A DNA stretch of 7,029 nt, taken from positions 1 to 7,029 of the forward strand of contig JAFWBZ010000368.1 in the NCBI GenBank assembly GCA_017537105.1. The letters run 5' to 3'. Made by a program: the position numbers and the translations under genes. Origin of the DNA: Clostridia bacterium (GTDB taxonomy: Bacteria > Bacillota > Clostridia > Christensenellales > Aristaeellaceae). Below the pieces are notes generated by a model. The model was not told where the DNA came from, did no database searches, and was given only the letters and a program-made list of their open reading frames with translations. This document shows positions 1 through 5,961 of this stretch, piece after piece (within the stretch, counting starts at the first letter, position 1; each line of letters starts with the position of its first letter).

Positions 1-14
1 CGCCGTCGTATTTT

Positions 15-32
15 CAGATTTTACAGATTTTA
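15..32. repeat. Tandem 9-bp direct repeat upstream of the cysS promoter
   Basis: Two perfect, directly abutting copies of CAGATTTTA (15-23 and 24-32) lie in an AT-rich patch that contrasts with the very GC-rich surroundings. The patch ends 11 bp before the -35 hexamer of the cysS promoter. The 9-bp period is close to one helical turn. The copies could be binding half-sites, an AT-rich upstream promoter element, or chance; the sequence alone cannot decide. Confidence 0.6.
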
Positions 33-33
33 C

Positions 34-59
34 CCCGCCCGGCTTGACGCGCGGGCGGG
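34..59. repeat. Perfect 8-bp inverted repeat spanning the -35 element
   Basis: CCCGCCCG (34-41) is exactly complementary to CGGGCGGG (52-59), with a 10-nt loop (42-51) that contains the -35 hexamer of the cysS promoter. As RNA this would be a very stable hairpin. It could be the terminator stem of a gene upstream of the window, though the following bases (GCGTTCATT) are not a good U-tract. It could also be an operator-like palindrome over the promoter. Confidence 0.5.
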
Positions 60-72
60 CGTTCATTATAAT
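44..72 (+). promoter_or_regulatory. Sigma-70/sigma-A type promoter for cysS
   Basis: TTGACG (44-49, five of six matches to the -35 consensus) and TATAAT (67-72, perfect -10) are separated by exactly 17 nt, the optimal spacing. Transcription should start near 79-80, leaving a leader of only about 26 nt before the cysS ATG. That is far too short for a T-box or other riboswitch, so cysS looks constitutively expressed from this promoter unless a protein acts on the flanking repeats. Confidence 0.85.
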
Positions 73-93
73 AGTGCAAAAAAGTGCAAGGGA

Positions 94-98
94 AGAGG
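94..98 (+). promoter_or_regulatory. Ribosome binding site of cysS
   Basis: AGAGG lies 7 nt before the ATG at 106, which supports that start over the in-frame ATG codons at 115 and 118. Those later codons are nearer to where many CysS proteins begin (M-x-IYNTL). A second purine run, AAGGGA at 88-93, is probably too distant to be the main site. Confidence 0.6.
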
Positions 99-105
99 CA
101 AAGCC

Positions 106-1524
106 ATGAAACAGATGATGATCTACAACACGCTGTCCCGCAAGAAGGAGCCCTTTGTGCCGGTGCATGACGGCAAGTGCGGCATCTACGCCTGCGGCCC
201 CACGGTGTACAACTATTTCCACATCGGCAACGCCCGGCCCTTCATCCTATTCGACACGCTGCGCCGCTTCCTCCGCCATCTGGGCTATGAGGTCAAGTTC
301 GTGCAGAACTTCACCGACATCGACGACAAGATGATCAAGCGCGCCAACGAGGAGGGCACCACCGTCGAGGCCGTGGCGGAGAAGTACATCGCGGAGTACT
401 ACAAGGACGCCGAGGCCATCGGCGTGGAGAAGGCGGACGTGCATCCCCGGGCCACGAAGCACATCGGCGAGATCATCGCGCTGATCAAGAAGCTGGAGGC
501 CAAGGGGCTTGCCTATCGGGTGGAGAACGGCGACGTATACTTCGACACCCAGGCCTGGCGCTCCAACTACGGCCGCCTGATCGGCCAGGACCTGGACGAC
601 CTGGAGTCCGGCGCGCGCGTCGAGGTGGGCGATCTCAAGCACCATCCGATGGACTTCGCGCTCTGGAAGGCCAAAAAGCCCGGCGAGCCCTTCTGGAAAA
701 GCCCCTGGGGCGAAGGCCGTCCCGGCTGGCACATCGAGTGCTCGGCCATGTCCATGAAGTACCTGGGCGAGACCTTTGACATCCACTGCGGCGGCGTGGA
801 CCTGATCTTCCCCCACCACGAAAATGAGATCACCCAGTCCGAGGGCGCGACGGGCAAGCCCTTCGCGAACTACTGGATGCACAACGGCCACATCAACGTG
901 GACAACAAGAAGATGTCCAAGTCCGCGGGCAACTTCTTCACCGTGCGGGACATCTCGAAGGAGTACGACCCCGAGGTGGTGCGCATGTTCATGCTCTCCG
1001 CCCACTACCGCAGCCCCATCAACTTCTCCCGCGACCTGATGGAGCAGGCCAGGGCCGGTCTGGAGCGGCTCTACACCGCCCGCAACAACGCGCTGTTCGC
1101 GCTGGAGCACGCGCCGGAGCGCGACATGAACGAAGCGGAGCAGGCCTTCGCCGACCGCGCCAGCGGCTTCATCGACCGCTTCGACGACGCCATGTGCGAC
1201 GACCTGAACACCTCCGAGGCCATGGGCGTGCTGTTCGAGTACGTGCGCGACATGAACACGTCGCTCGCGGACGCGAACCAGCCCTGCCGCGCCGCCATCG
1301 AGGCGGGCCTGCGCGCGCTGAACGTGATGGCGCACGAGGTGCTGGGCCTGCTGATGAAGGACCTGGACACCACGCCGGACGAGGTCAAGGCGCTGGTACA
1401 GGCCCGCGTCGAGGCCAAGAAGGCGAAGAACTTCGCCGAGGCGGACCGCCTCCGCGACGAGGTGCAGAAGCTGGGCTACGTCATCGAGGACACCCCCAAG
1501 GGGCCGAAGGTCAAGAAGGCCTGA
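106..1524 (+). CDS. cysS: Cysteinyl-tRNA synthetase (class I)
   Basis: Charges tRNA(Cys) with cysteine in the cytoplasm using ATP (EC 6.1.1.16). The 472-residue product has the usual full length. The class I HIGH-type signature is HIGN at 39-42, within the family-typical YACGPTVYNYFHIGNARP stretch. The second signature is KMSKS at 269-273. The catalytic zinc ligands are conserved as C30, C212 (HIEC), H237 and E241 (PHHENE), by alignment with known CysS. The sequence GWHIECSAMSMKYLG (207-221) is the standard active-site region. The C-terminal part holds the helical DALR-type anticodon-binding domain (about 345-420) and the typical AKKAKNFAEADRLRDEV segment (438-453). It has its own strong promoter and ends in a gap with hairpins, so it appears monocistronic. 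It converges on the cobalamin operon and has no functional link to it that I can see. The ATG at 106 is preferred because of its AGAGG site. Identity is certain. Confidence 0.98.
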   Translation: MKQMMIYNTLSRKKEPFVPVHDGKCGIYACGPTVYNYFHIGNARPFILFDTLRRFLRHLGYEVKFVQNFTDIDDKMIKRANEEGTTVEAVAEKYIAEYYKDAEAIGVEKADVHPRATKHIGEIIALIKKLEAKGLAYRVENGDVYFDTQAWRSNYGRLIGQDLDDLESGARVEVGDLKHHPMDFALWKAKKPGEPFWKSPWGEGRPGWHIECSAMSMKYLGETFDIHCGGVDLIFPHHENEITQSEGATGKPFANYWMHNGHINVDNKKMSKSAGNFFTVRDISKEYDPEVVRMFMLSAHYRSPINFSRDLMEQARAGLERLYTARNNALFALEHAPERDMNEAEQAFADRASGFIDRFDDAMCDDLNTSEAMGVLFEYVRDMNTSLADANQPCRAAIEAGLRALNVMAHEVLGLLMKDLDTTPDEVKALVQARVEAKKAKNFAEADRLRDEVQKLGYVIEDTPKGPKVKKA

Positions 1525-1535
1525 CGCAGAGGAAA

Positions 1536-1561
1536 CGGCGCGCCCATCGCAGGGAGCGCCG
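1536..1561. terminator. Stable GC-rich hairpin just after cysS
   Basis: CGGCGC (1536-1541) pairs with GCGCCG (1556-1561). After one G/A mismatch, CCC (1543-1545) pairs with GGG (1552-1554) around a 6-nt loop. The stem starts 11 nt after the cysS stop. Read on the + strand it has no U-tract (CTTCTGAAGG follows). Read on the - strand it is followed by TTTCCT, so it may serve as the distal terminator of the cobalamin operon or protect mRNA 3' ends. Confidence 0.5.
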
Positions 1562-1573
1562 CTTCTGAAGGAA

Positions 1574-1591
1574 ATGCATATGCAAATGCAG
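1574..1591. repeat. Three short ATGCA-type tandem units
   Basis: ATGCAT, ATGCAA and ATGCAG follow one another without gaps, and the first two create the 10-bp palindrome TGCATATGCA (1575-1584). The tract sits between the two hairpins of the convergent gap and runs into the left arm of the second. It is probably a minor local duplication; no function is evident. Confidence 0.4.
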
Positions 1592-1622
1592 GAGCGCTGC
1601 ATGGCGCCCCTGCTTTCTCTTT
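1588..1622 (+). terminator. Rho-independent terminator of cysS, possibly bidirectional
   Basis: The left arm GCAGG (1588-1592) pairs with CCTGC (1609-1613). After an A/C mismatch, GCGC (1594-1597) pairs with GCGC (1604-1607) around the 6-nt loop TGCATG. The stem is followed on the + strand by TTTCTCTTT (1614-1622), a good U-rich tail. On the - strand the same stem is followed by ATTTGCATATGCATTT, which is moderately T-rich. It could therefore also stop transcripts from the opposite operon, whose last gene ends at 1656. Confidence 0.7.
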
Positions 1623-1655
1623 GCCCCCGCGGGTCCTGTCTGCGTTTGCCCTGGC

Positions 1656-2150
1656 CTACGCGCCGCACAGCGCCCGAAGGCAGGAGGCCGCGGCCTCCCG
1701 GGTGCGGAATGTGTGCACTTCGATGCCGCGCGCAGCATTCAGCAGCCCGAGGATCACTGGCCTCGTCTCGCGTTCAAAGCGCATCACGAAATCCACGAGC
1801 TCCGGATCTTCCTCCGTCTCGACCCACGGCATGTCCTCCCGGGCCACGCCCCGCCGCGCGGCGATGCCTTCGAGACACACCTCCCGGGGATAATCGAGGA
1901 AAAACACGCAGTCGCAGGCTGCAAGCCTGTGCGGCAGGGTGCGGGAGTAGTTGCCGTCCAGGATCCAGCGCTCCGTGCACAGCACGGCATGCAGGCGCCG
2001 ATCGAATTCCTCCCGGGATGCGTGCGTGCGATCTGCCCGCCAATACAGCTGATCCAGGTAGATCAGGGGCAGCCCGGTGACGTCGCGCAGGTTGCGGGCA
2101 AAGGTGCTCTTTCCGCTGCCCGGGCAGCCGATCACCAGCACCCGGTTCAC
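1656..2150 (-). CDS. Small P-loop nucleotide kinase-like protein (adenylate kinase / FlaR 'topology modulation' type)
   Basis: A 164-residue soluble protein of the P-loop NTPase fold, like proteins often annotated as adenylate kinase-related or 'DNA topology modulation protein FlaR'. The substrate of this group is, to my knowledge, not established. Residues 8-16 form a clear Walker A loop, GCPGSGKST. YLDQLYW (31-37), WILDGNYSRTL (62-72) and FFLDYPREVCLEGI (83-96) match the family pattern. An arginine-rich stretch follows (AARRGVAR, 97-104) and may act as the lid. The GTG start at 2150 is favoured over an upstream extension because it has GGGGAGG 7 nt before it and its GTGA overlaps the cbiD stop codon. 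The gene is the last of the cobalamin operon and its TAG stop is 131 bp from cysS. It is not CobU, which has a different P-loop and motif set. A cobalamin role is only suggested by position. The fold is sure; the function is not. Confidence 0.85.
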   Translation of the reverse strand: MNRVLVIGCPGSGKSTFARNLRDVTGLPLIYLDQLYWRADRTHASREEFDRRLHAVLCTERWILDGNYSRTLPHRLAACDCVFFLDYPREVCLEGIAARRGVAREDMPWVETEEDPELVDFVMRFERETRPVILGLLNAARGIEVHTFRTREAAASCLRALCGA

Positions 2151-3304
2151 CTTTGCGCCTCCCCGTCCATAGTCCGCCACTCCGCCGCCAGCCGCTCCGC
2201 GTTCGGGCTCTGCGCGAGGATGCCCCGATGGGGCTCCGCATTGGTAAAGCAGATGAAGCCGATCTCCGTGCCCACGGGCACCCATCGCTCCAGGCAGGCC
2301 TGAATGCGCCGGCCCAGCACATCCATCGTCCGCGACAACAGACCAAATTCTGTCAGCGCCTCCAGCGCGGCGTCGGTAGTCACGCAGTTCAGCAGCGTCC
2401 GCAGGAGCTCCAGGTTCCCGCCGCACTCCAGCGCGCAGGCGATCAGCGTCTCCATGCGGCCGTCGCCATAGGCCGAATGGGTGTTGTACGCCCCAATGCC
2501 CAGCTTGGCCAGCTTGCCGATGTGTCCCACCAGCAGGATGCGCCGAAAGCCGCAGTTCACCGCGGCCTCCACCGCGTCGCCGATGAAGTTTCCGGTGGAA
2601 ACCTGTCCCTCCAGCGACAGGCCCAGCGCCTCCCGGGCGAAGGTCTCCCCGTAGTTGCCCGGGCACAGCAGCACGCCCGACGCGCCGGCCGCCGACCGCA
2701 CGCCGAGCTCCAGGCGGATCGTGTCCACCAGCGCCGCGTTGCTCATGGGCTCCACGATGCCGGTGGTGCCGATGACGGAGATGCCGCCCACGATGCCGAT
2801 GCGCGGGTTGAATGTCTTCTCCGCCAGCGCCTCGCCATCCGGTATGGAGATGACGATCCGGATTCCGCCCGCGTAGCCGCATTCCGCGCAGACCGCCTCC
2901 ACCTGTTCGCGGATCATCCGCCGGGGCGTGGCGTTGATGGCCGCCGCCCCCACCGGCTGATCCAGGCCCGCCTTGGTCACGCGGCCCACGCCCCGCCCGC
3001 CGTCGATCTCGACGCCGGAGGCGATGCGCTCCGCCCGGGCGTACACCAGGATGCCGTTGGTGATGTCCGGATCGTCGCCGCTGTCCTTCTGCACGGCGCA
3101 GCTGGCGCATCCCTCTCCGATCTCCGCGTCCAGGATCTCCAGCGTCAGCCGGATCCCCTTGGGCGTGTCCAGCTCTGCCGTTTCGACCGGCGCGCCGGTC
3201 AGCAGCATGCGGGTCGCGGCCTGCGCCGCCCCGGCGGCACAGGAGCCCGTGGTATAGCCGCAGCGCATCGTCCTGCCGCCCTTGGTGATGTATTGGCGAA
3301 GCAT
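2147..3304 (-). CDS. cbiD: Cobalt-precorrin-5B (C1)-methyltransferase CbiD
   Basis: Transfers a methyl group from S-adenosylmethionine to C1 of cobalt-precorrin-5B, giving cobalt-precorrin-6A, in the anaerobic cobalamin pathway. The 385-residue length is normal. Family motifs visible are GYTTGSCAAGAAQAA (16-30), KDSGDDPDITNG (73-84), GVGRVTKAGL (105-114), NPRIGIVGGISVIGTTGIVEPMS (166-188), CPGNYGE (214-220), GNFIGDAV (238-245) and LLVGHIGKLAKL (257-268) followed by NTHS (274-277). The ATG at 3304 is chosen over the in-frame ATG at 3268 because GAGGAGG lies 5 nt upstream of it, whereas the later ATG has only a weak GGCAGGA. The protein then has about 12 residues before the conserved start of the domain. 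It lies 31 nt after cbiC and overlaps the next gene by 4 bp, so it should be co-translated with both. Identity is very secure. Confidence 0.97.
   Translation of the reverse strand: MLRQYITKGGRTMRCGYTTGSCAAGAAQAATRMLLTGAPVETAELDTPKGIRLTLEILDAEIGEGCASCAVQKDSGDDPDITNGILVYARAERIASGVEIDGGRGVGRVTKAGLDQPVGAAAINATPRRMIREQVEAVCAECGYAGGIRIVISIPDGEALAEKTFNPRIGIVGGISVIGTTGIVEPMSNAALVDTIRLELGVRSAAGASGVLLCPGNYGETFAREALGLSLEGQVSTGNFIGDAVEAAVNCGFRRILLVGHIGKLAKLGIGAYNTHSAYGDGRMETLIACALECGGNLELLRTLLNCVTTDAALEALTEFGLLSRTMDVLGRRIQACLERWVPVGTEIGFICFTNAEPHRGILAQSPNAERLAAEWRTMDGEAQR
2158..2164 (-). promoter_or_regulatory. Ribosome binding site setting the GTG start of the P-loop kinase gene
   Basis: On the - strand GGGGAGG precedes the GTG at 2150 with 7-nt spacing. 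It lies inside the last codons of cbiD. Together with the GTGA start/stop overlap it fixes this non-ATG start and implies translational coupling. Confidence 0.7.
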
Positions 3305-3309
3305 GTCGG

Positions 3310-3316
3310 CCTCCTC
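3310..3316 (-). promoter_or_regulatory. Strong ribosome binding site setting the cbiD start
   Basis: On the - strand GAGGAGG precedes the ATG at 3304 by 5 nt. It lies in the only non-overlapping gap of the operon (3305-3335, 31 nt). That gap shows no promoter or hairpin, so it looks like a simple translation re-start site. Confidence 0.75.
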
Positions 3317-3335
3317 GTGCAGACTTTGGTTTGTT

Positions 3336-3965
3336 TCAGCGCCCCAGCAGGTACAGCAGGGCGTTGCAGATGGCCGCCGCCACGTTGCTGCCGCCCTTCC
3401 GCCCCCGGGCGACGATGTACGACACGTCCGCGGTCATGATCAGCTCCTTGGACTGCACCACGTTCACGAAGCCCACCGGCACGCCGATGACGAGTCTCGG
3501 GGACAGGCGGCCCTCGCAGATCATCTCGTAGATGTGGACGAGGGCCGTGGGCGCGTTGCCGATGGCAAAGATCAGCGGTCGGTCGATCGACGCCGCCTTC
3601 TCCATGGCCTGCACGGCCCGGGTGGTGCCCTCCCGCTTCGCCGCCTCGGCGACGTCCGCATCCGCGATGAAGCAGCGGGCCACGCAGCCGTGGCGCCGCA
3701 GCGCAGCCTTGTTGATGCCGGAGAGCGCCATTGTGGTGTCCGTCACGAACACCGCGCCGTCGCGGATGGCCTGAATCGCCCGGTCCAGCACGTCCTCCGA
3801 GAAGCACAGCGCATCCGCGTACTCGAAGTCCGCCGAGGCGTGGATCACCCGCATGACGATGGGCGCCAGCGCCGCGTCGATGGGATGGGGCAGCTCCTGC
3901 GCGATGATTTCAAAGCTGCGCGCCTCGATCTCCATCGGGGCGACCCGCTCCAATTCAATCTTCAT
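3336..3965 (-). CDS. cbiC: Cobalt-precorrin-8 methylmutase CbiC (CobH family)
   Basis: Moves the methyl group from C11 to C12 of cobalt-precorrin-8 to give cobyrinate, the end of corrin-ring construction. The 209-residue length is standard for CbiC/CobH. The expected catalytic histidine is H42 in RVIHASAD (39-46), aligned to His43 of CobH. Other family motifs are TDTTMALSGI (75-84), FAIGNAPTAL (133-142), GVPVGFVNVVQSKE (161-174) and ARGRKGGSNVAAAICNAL (186-203). The ATG at 3965 has AAGGGAGG 8 nt upstream and overlaps the end of the cbiJ-E-T fusion by 11 bp, which suggests coupled translation. The neighbour supplies its substrate: the CbiE domain of the upstream protein makes cobalt-precorrin-8. 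No signal peptide or membrane segment is present, so the protein is cytoplasmic. Confidence 0.97.
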   Translation of the reverse strand: MKIELERVAPMEIEARSFEIIAQELPHPIDAALAPIVMRVIHASADFEYADALCFSEDVLDRAIQAIRDGAVFVTDTTMALSGINKAALRRHGCVARCFIADADVAEAAKREGTTRAVQAMEKAASIDRPLIFAIGNAPTALVHIYEMICEGRLSPRLVIGVPVGFVNVVQSKELIMTADVSYIVARGRKGGSNVAAAICNALLYLLGR

Positions 3966-5961
3966 CGGGCGCGCCTCCCTTCCGCCGCTGCATCGAGGCG
4001 ATGGTCACCGGGTTCAGACCGGTCATCAGGTGGTATCGCCCGGCGCGCTTGCCGCGCGCAAGGCTCAGCTGCACGATCTCACAGTCTGCAAAGCCGCGCG
4101 CCCGGGCGATCTCCGCGATCTCCCCCACGGTCTCCAGCGCGATGGCGTTGATCACGATGCGCACCTCCGGGTTCTTCGCCAGCAGCGCGCCGACGATGGC
4201 GTCCAGGTTGCCCGAGCTGCCTCCGATAAAGGCATGGCTCGGCACGGGCAGCGCCTCCAGCGCCTCCGGCGCAGTCCCGCGGACGACCTCCAGGTTGCAC
4301 AGGCCAAACTTTCGTGCGTTGCGCTCGATCAGCTTCGCCGCCTCCTCCCGGCACTCGATGGCGTACACCCGGCCCCGGGGACAGTTCAGCGCCAGCTCCA
4401 CCGACACGGAGCCCGTGCCCGCGCCGATGTCGTACACCAGGGCGTCCTCGGTCAGCCGCAGCTTGGACAGGTCGACCGCGCGCACCTCGCTCTTGGTCAT
4501 CGGAACGGGTCTGCTGCCCTCCGCGCCGGGGTCTCGCAGGAACGCCTCGTCGGGCAGGCCCACCGACAGTGCACCGACTCCGGTCGGATATTCCAGCAGC
4601 ATGGCGCTCAACGGCGCACACACATGTCCGATCAGTTCCACCGCCGTGCCGCGGGTCACCTTTTCGTCCTCGTAGGACAGCCGCTCGCCCACCGTGACCA
4701 TCGCAGCGCCCATGTCCGCCGCGCACAGATCCCGGCAGATGCGCTGCACGGCATCGGTGCCGTCGGTCAGGACGAACACCCTGCCCCACTTCATCAGCTC
4801 CGGCACGACGGAGCCCTCCCGGCCGTGCAGGGAGACCGTGTGGACGTCCTCCCAGCCGGTCTGCGCGCGGGCACAGAGCACCTGCAGCGTGCTGAGCCCG
4901 GGGATCACCCGCACGCTAATGCCGGACAGCAGCGGCAGCAGCCTCTTTGCGCCGCTGTAAAATCCGGTATCGCCGGACATCACCACCGCAATCCGGCGGA
5001 ACTCCGGATGCTCGCCGATGCGGGCAACGATCCTCTCCGGGGTGATCTCCGCGAACTCCGGCTTGCCGTAGCCGGCGACGGCCTCCAGCATGCGCCGGGC
5101 CCCGATCACGCAGTCCGCCTCCCGCAGGACGCGGTCCGCCTCGAAGGTCAGCGTGTCGCGCGCGCCCATGCCGATGCCCACGACGGCGACCTCCGGTGCC
5201 GCCCGCAGGCCGTAGCGCCCGCACAGCCAGCGGACCATCCCGGCATAGTCCAGCCCCTCCCGCTGCGCGGGCCGGCCGATGACGATGCAGCGGGCTCCCG
5301 CCTGCCGCGCGGCCTCCAGCTTCTCTGCGAAGCCGCCGCTGCTGCCGGAGGCCTTGGTGACCAGCCACTCCGCGCCGACGGCCCGCAGCATCGCCGCGTT
5401 CATCTCCGTCGAAAACGGACCCTGCATGGCGAGGATGTGCGCCGGACTGAAGCCCGCCGCCTCGCAGGCCTCCAGCGACGAGCGCATCGGGAGCACCCGC
5501 GGATAGAAGCGGTCCCGGTAGCCCTCCACGCGGGTATAGGGCGCAAGCTCCTTGCTCCCGGTGGCCAGCAGCGCCTTCCCCGGATGATCGGCCAGATACC
5601 CCGCCGCAGCCTCGATGGAATCGACGAGCACCGCGCCTTCGCACGCGTCCCCGGCATTCCGGTTCAGCCGGTGGTACGGCGTGCCCGTGGCCGCGCAGGC
5701 GGCGACGAGGTTTTCGGAGACCTCGACGGCAAAGGGATGCGTGGCGTCGATCACGGCGTCAAACCGCCGCGCCTCGAACAGCGCGCGCATGCCGCTCGCG
5801 TCCAGGCGGCCCGTCGAAACCTCGACGTTTCCGCTCCGGGGCATCAGCGCCTTCCCGTATTCGGTGGCCACGCAGACGCAGACCGACACCGGCTGACCGG
5901 ACAGGAACTCCACCAGCCGCCGTCCCTCAGTCGTGCCCGCGAACACGCAGATCCTACACAT
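3955..5961 (-). CDS. Trifunctional fusion CbiJ-CbiE-CbiT: precorrin-6A reductase, C5- and C15-methyltransferases
   Basis: One 668-residue protein with three complete domains. Residues 1 to about 252 are CbiJ/CobK, the NAD(P)H-dependent reductase of (cobalt-)precorrin-6A. Motifs are FAGTTEGRRL (7-16), DATHPFA (72-78), ATGSKELAPY (133-142), AMQGPFS (178-184) and TKASGSSGGF (202-211). Residues about 257-472 are CbiE, which methylates C5 of cobalt-precorrin-7. Its motifs are VVGIGMGARDTLT (260-272), MSGDTGFYSGAKRLLP (328-343) and VIPGLSTLQ (352-360). Residues about 486-655 are CbiT, which methylates C15 of cobalt-precorrin-6B and decarboxylates ring C. Its motifs are MTKSEVRAV (488-496), the SAM-binding loop YDIGAGTGSVSVE (510-522) and FIGGSSGNLDAI (578-589). 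CbiE-CbiT fusions (as in CobL) are well known; CbiJ joined in front is rarer. The ATG start has AGGGGG 7 nt upstream and overlaps cbiH by 8 bp. No frameshift or stop interrupts any domain. Confidence 0.95.
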   Translation of the reverse strand: MCRICVFAGTTEGRRLVEFLSGQPVSVCVCVATEYGKALMPRSGNVEVSTGRLDASGMRALFEARRFDAVIDATHPFAVEVSENLVAACAATGTPYHRLNRNAGDACEGAVLVDSIEAAAGYLADHPGKALLATGSKELAPYTRVEGYRDRFYPRVLPMRSSLEACEAAGFSPAHILAMQGPFSTEMNAAMLRAVGAEWLVTKASGSSGGFAEKLEAARQAGARCIVIGRPAQREGLDYAGMVRWLCGRYGLRAAPEVAVVGIGMGARDTLTFEADRVLREADCVIGARRMLEAVAGYGKPEFAEITPERIVARIGEHPEFRRIAVVMSGDTGFYSGAKRLLPLLSGISVRVIPGLSTLQVLCARAQTGWEDVHTVSLHGREGSVVPELMKWGRVFVLTDGTDAVQRICRDLCAADMGAAMVTVGERLSYEDEKVTRGTAVELIGHVCAPLSAMLLEYPTGVGALSVGLPDEAFLRDPGAEGSRPVPMTKSEVRAVDLSKLRLTEDALVYDIGAGTGSVSVELALNCPRGRVYAIECREEAAKLIERNARKFGLCNLEVVRGTAPEALEALPVPSHAFIGGSSGNLDAIVGALLAKNPEVRIVINAIALETVGEIAEIARARGFADCEIVQLSLARGKRAGRYHLMTGLNPVTIASMQRRKGGAPDED

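Noticed and set aside
1..105. T-box or other riboswitch leader for cysS
   Set aside because: The promoter at 44-72 leaves a leader of about 26 nt, with no room for a T-box. No T-box core sequence is seen.
247..1668. Long - strand open frame (473 codons) opposite cysS
   Set aside because: It is antisense to a certain cysS gene, has low-complexity V/L/H/R-rich composition, and shows no family motif.
1574..2080. + strand open frame beginning in the convergent gap
   Set aside because: It begins inside the terminator region, runs antisense to the kinase gene, and has proline/arginine-rich shadow composition. No family is recognisable.
1656..2150. Kinase gene as cobU (adenosylcobinamide kinase)
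   Set aside because: CobU has a GGARSGKS-type P-loop and different downstream motifs. This protein has GCPGSGKST and the YLDQLYW / DGNYS / FLDYP pattern of the adenylate kinase-like FlaR group.
2151..3110. Upstream extension of the P-loop kinase frame through cbiD
   Set aside because: The frame is open for 320 more codons, but that part is cbiD read out of frame and has glycine/arginine-rich noise composition. The GTG at 2150 with its ribosome binding site is the natural start.
2153..3439. + strand open frame of 428 codons opposite cbiD
   Set aside because: It is a compositional shadow of cbiD with no motif or convincing ribosome binding site.
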